Shown here: positions 47,836-55,565 of the stretch, one piece after another | How positions within the stretch are numbered: position 1 is the first letter of the stretch | How the letters are laid out: each line of letters opens with the position of its first letter | Source of the DNA: Alloscardovia criceti DSM 17774 | GTDB taxonomy: Bacteria > Actinomycetota > Actinomycetes > Actinomycetales > Bifidobacteriaceae | Assembly: GCF_000376885.1 (NCBI RefSeq) | Contig: NZ_AQXR01000011.1 | Location: 310,001 to 374,000, forward strand | Length of the DNA: 64,000 bases | Direction: 5' to 3' | Translations under genes and position numbers: made by a program | Notes under the pieces: model-generated | Databases searched by the model: none | What the model saw: the letters and a program-made list of their open reading frames with translations, nothing else | What the model was told of the DNA's origin: nothing

Positions 47836-48793
47836 CTCAGCCATTCCCAGTATTATTCCTCCTCGCAAGGATGAGGAGGTTATACGCACGCGTTCGGCCT
47901 TTTCGAGCGAGGCTGGAAAACTAGGCAAACACCGCATCGATAACGATCCACATTCACAAAATCATGATGTCCGCGCTCTTCATCGCAGTGCGGACAAGAG
48001 TTCGTCGCAGCTTCTCGATGATCTTATGCGACATCCCTTGGATCCGATGTTTGAGGATTCCACGCTGACCGCCCATACCATCACAAAAACACAGAAAATT
48101 ATTACGCAAATCATTTCCTTTATTTTGTGCGTAATTGTGGGCATTGCTGGCACACAGGTGGTACGCAGTCTCCAAGGTGCATCACGTGAAAAAGTGCGTC
48201 TAGAGCTGGCTACTCAGCTTTCTGCATCCTCTCAGCAGGCGCAGGACTTAGAAGCCCAAATTAACCAGCAGCGCTCAGAACTGAACGAATTGACCAAACA
48301 AACGACGGGCGAGCAGCAGACCATTCAAAAGATTCAGGCCACAACCATTTCCACGGCTCAGAGCGCCGTGCAAGGCGATGGGGCGATGATTACTATTACG
48401 AATCCATCCTCGTCCTCCTCCAATGACACGACCGGACGCGTAACGGATGGTCAGGATGATAATTACGTGACAGATGCTCAGCTCCAGTATGTGGTGTCTT
48501 TGCTATGGGCCGGCGGGGCAGAAGCCATTAGTATCAACGAACTGCGTTTGGGTCCTCAGACCTCCATCCGAGCTGCGGGTGAGACCATTCTCATCGGTGT
48601 TACAGGCATCCAGAGCCCATATGTGATTCGCGCCATAGGGGATTACAGTCAATTAGAAGGCACAGCAAAATCAAAAGCTGTAGAATTATTTAAAGAATTA
48701 GGAATTTCCACAAGCTTTGTGCGTGGAAGCAATATGCAGTTACCTGCTGCAAGTACTGCATCGTTAACGCATGCACGGAAGGGTTCAGAATAA
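47825..48793 (+). CDS. DUF881 membrane protein (first copy)
   Basis: A 322-residue protein with about 90 charged, probably cytoplasmic residues, a membrane segment near 91-113 (ITQIISFILCVIVGIAGTQV), a coiled coil (about 120-165; TQLSASSQQAQDLEAQINQQ) and an extracytoplasmic DUF881 domain (AVQGDGAMITITNPSSS, QYVVSLLWAGGAEAISINEL, SPYVIRAIGD). It corresponds to Rv1823. It overlaps the pgsA-like gene by 11 bases and abuts the small basic protein gene. The architecture resembles envelope scaffold proteins; the function is unknown. Confidence 0.85.
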   Translation: MPNSSAIPSIIPPRKDEEVIRTRSAFSSEAGKLGKHRIDNDPHSQNHDVRALHRSADKSSSQLLDDLMRHPLDPMFEDSTLTAHTITKTQKIITQIISFILCVIVGIAGTQVVRSLQGASREKVRLELATQLSASSQQAQDLEAQINQQRSELNELTKQTTGEQQTIQKIQATTISTAQSAVQGDGAMITITNPSSSSSNDTTGRVTDGQDDNYVTDAQLQYVVSLLWAGGAEAISINELRLGPQTSIRAAGETILIGVTGIQSPYVIRAIGDYSQLEGTAKSKAVELFKELGISTSFVRGSNMQLPAASTASLTHARKGSE

Positions 48794-49125
48794 TGGCAGC
48801 GGTTCTTGGAATTATTGTCGGTGTAGTGGTCGGCATCTTTGTCAAAACGGATGTGCCCGTCTGGCTTCAACCTTATTTGCCAATTATGGTGGTGGCAGCA
48901 CTGGATGCGCTTTTGGGTGCCGGACGATCCTTCTTTGAGCGTAATTTTTCGGATCGTGTCTTTATCATTTCCTTCTTGTCGAATGTGATTACGGCGGCCT
49001 TGCTGGTGTACATTGGCACCTTGCTCGGCGTGAGCTCGCAGCTAACAACCGCAGTCATTGTGGTTTTGGGCATCCGCATCTTCTCGAATGTGTCCGCCAT
49101 CCGACGCTTTATCTTTAGTTCTTAA
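48793..49125 (+). CDS. sbp: Small basic membrane protein (DUF1290)
   Basis: A 110-residue protein with three membrane segments (AAVLGIIVGVVVGIFV, LPIMVVAALDALLGAG, FLSNVITAALLVYIGTLLG), matching DUF1290 / small basic family (Rv1824). It overlaps the stop of the first DUF881 gene by one base (TAATG) and lies 11 bases before the second. It is always found with DUF881 genes in actinobacteria and Firmicutes, which suggests a complex. Function unknown. Confidence 0.88.
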   Translation: MAAVLGIIVGVVVGIFVKTDVPVWLQPYLPIMVVAALDALLGAGRSFFERNFSDRVFIISFLSNVITAALLVYIGTLLGVSSQLTTAVIVVLGIRIFSNVSAIRRFIFSS

Positions 49126-49136
49126 GTGAGGCGCTC

Positions 49137-49970
49137 TTGGCTCGCGAATCAAAGAAACCCTCACAAACAAACGCCGACGATACCCAAACCGGCGTCTTTC
49201 CGGTTATTCAAAACTCTTCCACGAAGCATTCTCCACGGCGCGTCATCTCTACGTGGAGTGAATTTTGGCATGCGCTGCGTGGCAGTAGCCGTACGCGTAG
49301 CATTATCAATACGCTAGTGCTTCTCGCCTTGGGTATTTTACTGGGCTACGGTTTTATGGCGCAGCAACGCATTACGGACACCTCCTACAGCTCCTTAAGC
49401 GAGTCCGAACTCGTCACCTTGCTGAGCGAAACGGATAATCAGATTTCTCGACTAGAATCGCAGCGCGCTCAGCTTAGCCAGCAATTGCAGTCCATTCAGT
49501 CTGCTGCAGATAAACAGCAGGAAATTGAACGCGTGGTTCAGGAAAACCAGGATTCTAACGATATCCTCAGCGGGAAGGTAGCTGCACAAGGTGAAGGCGT
49601 GTCCATTACCATCACACAGGGCACGAAAAAAGCCATCTCTGCGGCATCCTTGTACACAGTTATCGAAGAACTGCGCAATGCTGGTGCGGAGGTTATCCAG
49701 ATTGGTGATGTACGCGTTGTTACCAATACGTATGTAATCGATACGCAATCGGGCCTGATGAGCGATGGTAAGTATCTCGAAGCACCTTACATCATCAAGG
49801 CCATCGGCGATCCTACGAATTTGCAAAATGCGGTGGAAATCAGCGGAGGAATCGGCTCGTCCTTACGTGTGAATTATGGTGCTAAAGTTACGGTGACACA
49901 AGAATCTAATGTAAATATTTCTGCATTAGCAAACACTTTTGAATATAAGTACGCACAGACAGTAGAATAA
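49137..49970 (+). CDS. DUF881 membrane protein (second copy)
   Basis: A 277-residue paralogue of the protein at 47825: a short basic N-terminus, a membrane segment near residues 55-75 (SIINTLVLLALGILLGYGF), a coiled coil (ETDNQISRLESQRAQLSQQL) and the DUF881 domain (KVAAQGEGVSITITQGTKK, YTVIEELRNAGAEVIQIGDV, APYIIKAIGD). It corresponds to Rv1825. The start is TTG at 49137 after AAGTGAGG; no ATG or GTG is close. The two copies could form a hetero-oligomer with the small basic protein. Confidence 0.85.
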   Translation: MARESKKPSQTNADDTQTGVFPVIQNSSTKHSPRRVISTWSEFWHALRGSSRTRSIINTLVLLALGILLGYGFMAQQRITDTSYSSLSESELVTLLSETDNQISRLESQRAQLSQQLQSIQSAADKQQEIERVVQENQDSNDILSGKVAAQGEGVSITITQGTKKAISAASLYTVIEELRNAGAEVIQIGDVRVVTNTYVIDTQSGLMSDGKYLEAPYIIKAIGDPTNLQNAVEISGGIGSSLRVNYGAKVTVTQESNVNISALANTFEYKYAQTVE

Positions 49971-49975
49971 AGGTT

Positions 49976-50410
49976 ATGGAAATTTCGATCCCTACAGCAG
50001 GAGAAACAACAGTCATTGGCATGCCAGCAGTTACCGTACCTGTAACGGCCACCGGCGAGCGTCCATTGACGCAAGAAGATATCGATACGATTGCCCAGTT
50101 GAACGATAATGCAGCTTTACTCATCGCAACGCGCGGTGCTCACGGAGCCCGTTATTTGCTCGATGCGGATGTGATTACGGCTGGCCGTGACGCGGAAAAC
50201 GACATTCTTTTGGATGACAACACCGTGTCACGTGAACACACCATTTTTAAGCGCAATGGGGAAAACTTTAGCCTCGAAGATGCTGGCAGCCTCAATGGTA
50301 CCTACGTGAATCGTGAGCGTGTCGAAAACGCTGTACTCAAAAACGGGGATGAAATCATCATCGGACGTTTCCGGTTCGTATTTTTCACAAAGTCCGCAGT
50401 TTTGGCGTAG
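49976..50410 (+). CDS. garA: FHA-domain protein, GarA/OdhI-like
   Basis: A 144-residue protein. The C-terminal FHA domain (residues 50-140) has LLDADVITAGRDAENDI, VSREHTIF and the phosphothreonine-binding DAGSLNGTYVN, very close to mycobacterial GarA. The N-terminus has GETTVIG with Glu-Thr-Thr at 10-12, matching the ETTS segment where PknB and PknG phosphorylate GarA. In mycobacteria and corynebacteria GarA/OdhI inhibits 2-oxoglutarate dehydrogenase and controls glutamate metabolism. Bifidobacteria are thought to lack that dehydrogenase, so the target here is unclear. Start after AAAGG, five bases after the DUF881 stop. Confidence 0.85.
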   Translation: MEISIPTAGETTVIGMPAVTVPVTATGERPLTQEDIDTIAQLNDNAALLIATRGAHGARYLLDADVITAGRDAENDILLDDNTVSREHTIFKRNGENFSLEDAGSLNGTYVNRERVENAVLKNGDEIIIGRFRFVFFTKSAVLA

Positions 50411-50533
50411 GTCCACGACAAGACCACCACATTTTTCGTTTTACAATATAATACGAGAAACATCGGTGAGCATACTTTCAAAAACTCGGTTGAGACAATA
50501 CCGGTGAGAAACACCTGTGAGAAGGCAGAGAAG

Positions 50534-51199
50534 ATGGCAGAAAGCAACGAACGTCCGCAATTAAGTTTGCATGTACGATTATCTGAGGTAGAAAATTTGG
50601 ACAGTCAGCATTTCGTTCAAGGCACATTGTTCGAATTCGAAGATGATTGTACCGAAGCAGGCTACAGGGGAGCAGTGGCTTCCAAAGTAGCCGGCATCAC
50701 CTATCGCCAGCTGGATTACTGGGCACGCAAGCATATTGTGGAACCGAGCATTACGCCTTCATCAGGCTCAGGTTCCCGCCGTTTGTACTCTTTTAAAGAC
50801 ATTGTTATTCTTTCCGTAGCGAAGAAGTTGCTGGACGCAGGTGTCAACCTCAACAATGTGACAAAGGCGCTGAGCTTTTTGGAACAATGCGATTTGAAGA
50901 AGCTTTCTGACGTGGTCATTATGTCAGATGGTAGCCGCATTTTCGAATGTGCTAGTGAGAGTGAAATGCTCAGCTTTATGCGTGAAGGCCATGCTGTTTT
51001 CGGCATTTCTGTACAGGCTATGTGGGATCACATTTCGCAGGCGTTGAAGAATGAGGAATCCGTAGCAACAGATCATACTGCTCATGCGCAGACCCAAGAC
51101 ACGCCAACGGTGCATTCGATTGATGAATTAACGCAACACCGCATGCGCAGAAAGCTCGAGTTACAAAAGCGTTCCTTGCATCAGGCACAAGTTATATAA
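50534..51199 (+). CDS. MerR-family transcriptional regulator (Rv1828-like)
   Basis: A 221-residue regulator with a MerR winged helix (residues 45-120: ASKVAGITYRQLDYWARKHIVEPSI, then SGSRRLYSFKDIVILSVAKKLLDAGVNL) and a C-terminal domain near 130-180 that resembles the Rv1828 effector domain. It lies after garA as Rv1828 follows GarA in mycobacteria. No metal-binding Cys cluster is seen. Start ATG 50534 is chosen after GAAGGCAGAG; a GTG at 50504 is the alternative. A terminator follows. Confidence 0.82.
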   Translation: MAESNERPQLSLHVRLSEVENLDSQHFVQGTLFEFEDDCTEAGYRGAVASKVAGITYRQLDYWARKHIVEPSITPSSGSGSRRLYSFKDIVILSVAKKLLDAGVNLNNVTKALSFLEQCDLKKLSDVVIMSDGSRIFECASESEMLSFMREGHAVFGISVQAMWDHISQALKNEESVATDHTAHAQTQDTPTVHSIDELTQHRMRRKLELQKRSLHQAQVI

Positions 51200-51217
51200 A
51201 CTTTAGAATCGTTTTTC

Positions 51218-51249
51218 ATGCTTACCGTAACTACGGTAAGCATTTTTTT
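51218..51249 (+). terminator. Terminator of the pgsA-merR cluster
   Basis: A 12-bp perfect palindrome (51218-51229 with 51232-51243) with a minimal loop, overlapping a run of T (51242-51249). It is 18 bases after the merR stop. Confidence 0.9.
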
Positions 51250-51251
51250 GT

Positions 51252-51292
51252 AAAAAAAATTGCTTTGAGAATCTTACAGGGATTCTCAAAGC
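51252..51292 (-). terminator. Terminator of the rbpA-HAD unit
   Basis: Reading on the minus strand, a 12-bp perfect stem (51281-51292 with 51262-51273, seven-base loop) is followed by AA and eight T (51259-51252). It lies 90 bases after the stop of the HAD gene, back to back with the plus-strand terminator. Confidence 0.85.
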
Positions 51293-51381
51293 ATTGACAG
51301 GAGAGTGATTTAACCGAGTAGGCCGGACATATGGACAGATGCATACCTTTTAAAAAGTATGCAAATCTGACATAACGTACA

Positions 51382-52092
51382 TTATCGGTTAAATACCATA
51401 TTCACCGTATCCAGCAGATCTTCGACCGTTTCGGCCACCGCATCGCAATTATGTGCTTCAAATTCTCCGGGAGCTGCATAACCCCAGCCAGCACCAATTG
51501 CAGGAATGCCATTGTCGTGTGCGCCGTCGATATCTGTCCAACGATCGCCAACCATCACAGCACGATCGCCGTCATCTTCGTTGTAATTCAAACGCTCAAA
51601 CGCATACTTAATGACTTGATTCTTATGCAAACGGCTCGTATCGGAGCCTTCGGATGCGCCATAAATGCCTACAACCAAGTATTCCAAGCCAATATGCTCG
51701 CACAGACGAATTGCTTCAGTCTGTGGTTTTGCTGTGGCCACAGCGAGCACGTAGCCAGCCTCACGAAGCTTTTGAAGCTGTCCCAGATAGCCAAAATACA
51801 TACGACTAAGGAATAATCCAGGAACGAGCTGTCCTGGCGCCTGAGGGTCATCAAAAAACGGTTTTGTGTAAGACAGACGGAAGAAATCCACGGCTTCCTG
51901 ACCGTTATTTTCAAAACCATGAGCTGTAAAAGAATCCAGCAAAGGTGGGCCAATAAAGGTCTGCAATTCCTCTGCAGAAGGCAATTCCTTGCCAAAATGC
52001 TCATAGGTCAGCTTAACCGAGGCCAAGATGCCTGGATCGGATTCGACCGTTGTACCGTCTAAATCAAGTAAAACAATGCGACGATTACTCAT
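51382..52092 (-). CDS. HAD-superfamily hydrolase, phosphoglycolate phosphatase-like
   Basis: A 236-residue haloacid dehalogenase-type phosphatase. Motif I is VLLDLDGTTVES (Asp nucleophile), motif II AVATAKPQTEAI, the Lys in RLHKNQVI and motif IV VMVGDRWTDIDGA. A helical cap lies between motifs I and II. It matches Gph-like phosphatases; the substrate is unknown. Its first eight bases overlap the end of rbpA, so the two are one transcript. Confidence 0.88.
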   Translation of the reverse strand: MSNRRIVLLDLDGTTVESDPGILASVKLTYEHFGKELPSAEELQTFIGPPLLDSFTAHGFENNGQEAVDFFRLSYTKPFFDDPQAPGQLVPGLFLSRMYFGYLGQLQKLREAGYVLAVATAKPQTEAIRLCEHIGLEYLVVGIYGASEGSDTSRLHKNQVIKYAFERLNYNEDDGDRAVMVGDRWTDIDGAHDNGIPAIGAGWGYAAPGEFEAHNCDAVAETVEDLLDTVNMVFNR

Positions 52093-52432
52093 AATCTGGG
52101 AACCATCCTTCGCGCTTCATCTGTAAGCGCTTGTCTAATAATTCTTTCAGCTCATCCATCGAACGCCTTTCGAGAAGCATATCCCAGTGCGTACGTGTCG
52201 GCTTTGTAATTTCGTTTGGCTCTTCATCTTCAGCATTTTCAAGCTTTGCTGTTTGACCGCAGCGGCATTCCCATTCCAATGGTGGCTGCGCATCTGAAGA
52301 CAAAGGTAAAATAGTTTTATGTCCGCGTGGACAAATGTAGCTCACTTCGGTGCGATCAGCGAATTCGACATTGTCATCGGATTCCAATGATTTCGCACCA
52401 ATACTCATTCCGCGAAGGCTACGCTCTGCCAT
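52085..52432 (-). CDS. rbpA: RNA polymerase-binding protein RbpA
   Basis: Actinobacterial transcription factor that binds RNA polymerase and the principal sigma factor and helps promoter opening. The 115-residue protein has the N-terminal RGMSIGAKSLESD, a zinc-ribbon-like core with Cys residues in ICPRGH and ECRCGQ, a basic linker (TKPTRTHWDML) and the sigma-interaction domain (RRSMDELKELLDKRLQMKR). ATG follows AAGGAG. Its presence confirms an actinobacterial origin. Confidence 0.96.
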   Translation of the reverse strand: MAERSLRGMSIGAKSLESDDNVEFADRTEVSYICPRGHKTILPLSSDAQPPLEWECRCGQTAKLENAEDEEPNEITKPTRTHWDMLLERRSMDELKELLDKRLQMKREGWFPDYE

Positions 52433-52496
52433 AAAAATTCTCCTTATTATATATCTCTACCGTACAAAACACAGAAGACCGAGGAATTATTCCGCA

Positions 52497-55040
52497 TTAT
52501 TCCAACGGATTAAGGGCTACGATACCGTGATTGACTAGGTCGAAGGCTCGTCCCGCAATGCCGACTAAGTGCTTATCCCCTCGCAATTTTCCAATCGTCA
52601 TCAGCTGGTTAAGCACGTCTGTGGAACGCTTACAGGTGCGCACAAAATCGCCTGCAGTCAGCTCGTTAAACTTGAGCACCTCGGATAGCGGTTTTTCGCT
52701 CACCCAGTTAAACATGATTTCTACCAGTCCAAAGTCAAGTTCACGCTCATGCTCTAAATCGTAGGAATCGTAGGTAAATCGCAAGGATTTATCGATGGCT
52801 TTAATCTGGGCCACGGTGGTGGCCAGTACACCTTTCGAACCGCCAGGATAATGCGCCGGTTCCTGGGTTGAACCATAGCGTGATTCATACACGAAAGCGG
52901 TGATAATGGCCGCGCAATCTTGGTCACTGAGGGTGTCAAAGAGCCCTGCCAGCACGCATTGCGCTAGCAGCAAGTCGTTTTCGCTGTAAATCTGCCGCAG
53001 CAACTGGCCACGTTCGGTGAGCACAAGATCGGTGGAATTATCGTGAGCTTCCACATAGTCGAGCTCTCGTAAAACCGAGCAAATGCGATCAAAATGACGC
53101 GAAACCGACTGTGTCCGTGAGGCGAGACGATTTTCTAACCGTTCTAATTCGCGCACCTGCCGTGCCCAGCGGTGTCCCCAACGCACATGCTCAGAAAAAT
53201 CTGGGCAGGTTTTGCACGGATGATTCTGCTCCCGACTTTTGAGCACAGACAACCGTTTATCTAAAGCCGAGAAAGCCTTGCGACGTGCCTTTTCAGAGGT
53301 AAAGACCTTCTTTTTGAGAATTCTACGGTCCTTTTTCTCGATATCCGAAATTTCCATGCGAATGCGCATGAAATCCACGAAATTGCCCTGATTGCAGTGC
53401 ATGGCGCTCTCATAATCGCGCACGATTTTGGACGTATCATCGACCATGCCCGACAGGCTATCGGCGGATTTATTGGCCTCCCACTGGGCAAAGGACAAAT
53501 CCAGTGTGTGACGCGATTCTTCCAAAGTATGTGTATGGAGCAGATTAACCGCCATATTGAAATTCGGTGTAAAACTCGAGTGTAATGGATACACACGCTT
53601 GGACGCGAGGCTTGCGGCAGCTGCAGGCACAAATCCTTGATGATCCACCACAACAGCATGTCCTACGGTGTCGATGCCGCGTCGGCCTGCACGGCCAGTA
53701 AGCTGGGTAAACTCCCCTGGCGTGAGGTTCACATGACCGACGCCATTGAATTTTTCCAGCTTTTCCACAATAACCGTGCGCGCAGGCATATTAATGCCCA
53801 AAGCCAATGTTTCTGTCGCGAAGACCACCTTGATGAGGCCCTGCTCAAACAAGGCTTCGACGATGTGGCGAAACAGCGTAACCATGCCCGCATGGTGCGA
53901 AGCAAAACCTAACTCCAGTGCGGCCACAAATTGGTTGAAATGCAAAGCCTTCATTTCATCCTTGGTGAGCTGGCCGTCAATCATATCGTTGACGATAGCT
54001 CGAATGCGACGTACCTCATCATCTGTGGTGAGATCAAGCCCTGCTTGCAAACATTGTGCTACAGCCTTATCACAGCCGTTTCTAGAGAAGATGAAGTAAA
54101 TGCCCGGAAGCATGTCCAAATAATCCAGTTCATCGATAACAGCCCAACGCTTTGGCGTGTAATGACGTATCTGTTGAGCCTGTGGTTTGCTTGGCTTTTT
54201 CCCATGCTTGCTGTGCTTTGTGTGCTTGGCATGCTCAAATTTATAGCGATTGGCATTTTGAGCGGCCTTGCGTGCAAGGATATCGATGTGATCCAGCGCG
54301 TGGACGAGAGAGCGATTAATCTCATCCGTCCCCTCTTGGTACAAATCGTACACTTCGGGTTCTTTGCGAGGGCCCTGCTGGAGCATGACGTGCTGGTGCA
54401 AAGGCACCGGGCGATGCTCGGACATAACCAGCGTCGTATCTCCACGCACGGAGCGAATCCATGCAGTGAAATCCTCAACATTGGATACCGTGGCCGAAAG
54501 ACCAATAATTTTCACGTATTGAGGCAAGTGAATAATGACTTCCTCCCACACCTGTCCGCGTATGCGATCGGCGAGATAATGCACCTCATCGAGAATCACG
54601 TAACGCAAAGCCGTCAGCGTGGTGGAATTCTCATACAGCATATTGCGCAGGACTTCGGTGGTCATCACCACAATATCGGCTTCTGAATTAATAGATACAT
54701 CGCCGGTGAGTAGGCCTACCCTATCCTCGCCATACAGCGCAACTAATTCGTGGAATTTCTGATTGCTTAAGGCCTTAATCGGTGTGGTGTAAAAGGCCTT
54801 CACATTTTTTTGTTGGGCGAGAAAAATCGCAAAATCTGCTACAACTGTTTTTCCTGCTCCGGTAGGTGCAGCGACCAGCACATTGTGATTATGCTCCAGA
54901 GCCTCACATGCGTCCTTTTGAAAATCATCGAGTTCAAAAGGTAAGGATGAAGCGAAAATACCGGTGGCTGTTTTCTCTTGACGTTGACGTTCTTTGAATG
55001 CAGCATAACGCTGCGCAGGGCTTAACTCGTTCTGAGACAT
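52497..55040 (-). CDS. helY: SKI2-like DEAD/DEAH-box helicase (HelY-like)
   Basis: An 847-residue superfamily 2 helicase. Motifs: FQKDACEALEHNHNVLVAAP and PTGAGKTVVAD (Walker A), YVILDEVHYLADR (DEVH), GLSATVSN, FATETLALGINMPAR and QLTGRAGRRGIDTVG. A winged-helix/arch insertion follows, and a C-terminal DSHCT domain (about residues 670-845; EALGLVEIMF-type DFGLVEIMFNW). It resembles mycobacterial HelY and Mtr4/Ski2. A Cys pair region (NHPCKTCPDF) lies near residue 600. Role in RNA turnover is inferred. The ATG at 55040 has no clear ribosome site. It is the second such helicase in the window. Confidence 0.88.
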   Translation of the reverse strand: MSQNELSPAQRYAAFKERQRQEKTATGIFASSLPFELDDFQKDACEALEHNHNVLVAAPTGAGKTVVADFAIFLAQQKNVKAFYTTPIKALSNQKFHELVALYGEDRVGLLTGDVSINSEADIVVMTTEVLRNMLYENSTTLTALRYVILDEVHYLADRIRGQVWEEVIIHLPQYVKIIGLSATVSNVEDFTAWIRSVRGDTTLVMSEHRPVPLHQHVMLQQGPRKEPEVYDLYQEGTDEINRSLVHALDHIDILARKAAQNANRYKFEHAKHTKHSKHGKKPSKPQAQQIRHYTPKRWAVIDELDYLDMLPGIYFIFSRNGCDKAVAQCLQAGLDLTTDDEVRRIRAIVNDMIDGQLTKDEMKALHFNQFVAALELGFASHHAGMVTLFRHIVEALFEQGLIKVVFATETLALGINMPARTVIVEKLEKFNGVGHVNLTPGEFTQLTGRAGRRGIDTVGHAVVVDHQGFVPAAAASLASKRVYPLHSSFTPNFNMAVNLLHTHTLEESRHTLDLSFAQWEANKSADSLSGMVDDTSKIVRDYESAMHCNQGNFVDFMRIRMEISDIEKKDRRILKKKVFTSEKARRKAFSALDKRLSVLKSREQNHPCKTCPDFSEHVRWGHRWARQVRELERLENRLASRTQSVSRHFDRICSVLRELDYVEAHDNSTDLVLTERGQLLRQIYSENDLLLAQCVLAGLFDTLSDQDCAAIITAFVYESRYGSTQEPAHYPGGSKGVLATTVAQIKAIDKSLRFTYDSYDLEHERELDFGLVEIMFNWVSEKPLSEVLKFNELTAGDFVRTCKRSTDVLNQLMTIGKLRGDKHLVGIAGRAFDLVNHGIVALNPLE

Positions 55041-55131
55041 AATTGTGACTTATTGAAATAGTAACGAATACACACAGCACGATGCGTGAGGGGTTGCAGA
55101 CGGTTGGATGCGCCCACCCAGTAAGCATCGT

Positions 55132-55172
55132 AAGAACGCCGAAGAATCTCCGTACGAAATTTAGGCGTTCTT
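55132..55172 (-). repeat. Inverted repeat at the end of the small membrane protein gene
   Basis: AAGAACGCC at 55132-55140 pairs with GGCGTTCTT at 55164-55172, the second arm lying inside the last codons of the minus-strand gene. It may be a weak terminator or a processing site; no T run follows. Confidence 0.35.
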
Positions 55173-55562
55173 TATTTCCGCCCTTGCATCACTTTCAGCG
55201 GCGGCGGAATCTAACTTGTCTCCTAACTTTTCAAGATCTTCTTGGTGATACTCGTCCCAACGCTGAAGAGCCGCATCATGACGTAGAGAGCGCTGGATAT
55301 GGCGCTCCTCTACCCTTATGCGCGTTTGAGTATAGCGATCTGAAACATCAGACAAAGGCCTAGCAAAAAATGGGGTGGAATCTTCGAGGATACGTTCAGC
55401 GTCTTCTTCATTCATGCGGGACAGGATATCACTGATTTCTGAGCCTGTTTTTCCCGCCTTGTTGAGCGCATGTAAACCATGACTTACGGCATAGTACACG
55501 CCAAAACCAAGATTAACGAAGAGGAATATCCATAGTAGAATCCACACCCATACTGGAATCAT
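55161..55562 (-). CDS. Small membrane-anchored protein, unrecognised
   Basis: A 133-residue protein with one N-terminal membrane segment (VWVWILLWIFLFVNLGFGVYYAVS, residues 4-27) and a charged, helical cytoplasmic tail of about 105 residues (DILSRMNEEDAERILEDSTP, RIRVEERHIQRSLRHDAALQ). It starts three bases after the stop of the pafBC-like gene, behind GGAG inside that gene, so translation is coupled. I do not recognise the family. The linkage with pafBC might mean a joint role, but this is only position. Confidence 0.75.
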   Translation of the reverse strand: MIPVWVWILLWIFLFVNLGFGVYYAVSHGLHALNKAGKTGSEISDILSRMNEEDAERILEDSTPFFARPLSDVSDRYTQTRIRVEERHIQRSLRHDAALQRWDEYHQEDLEKLGDKLDSAAAESDARAEIKNA

Positions 55563-55565
55563 GAA

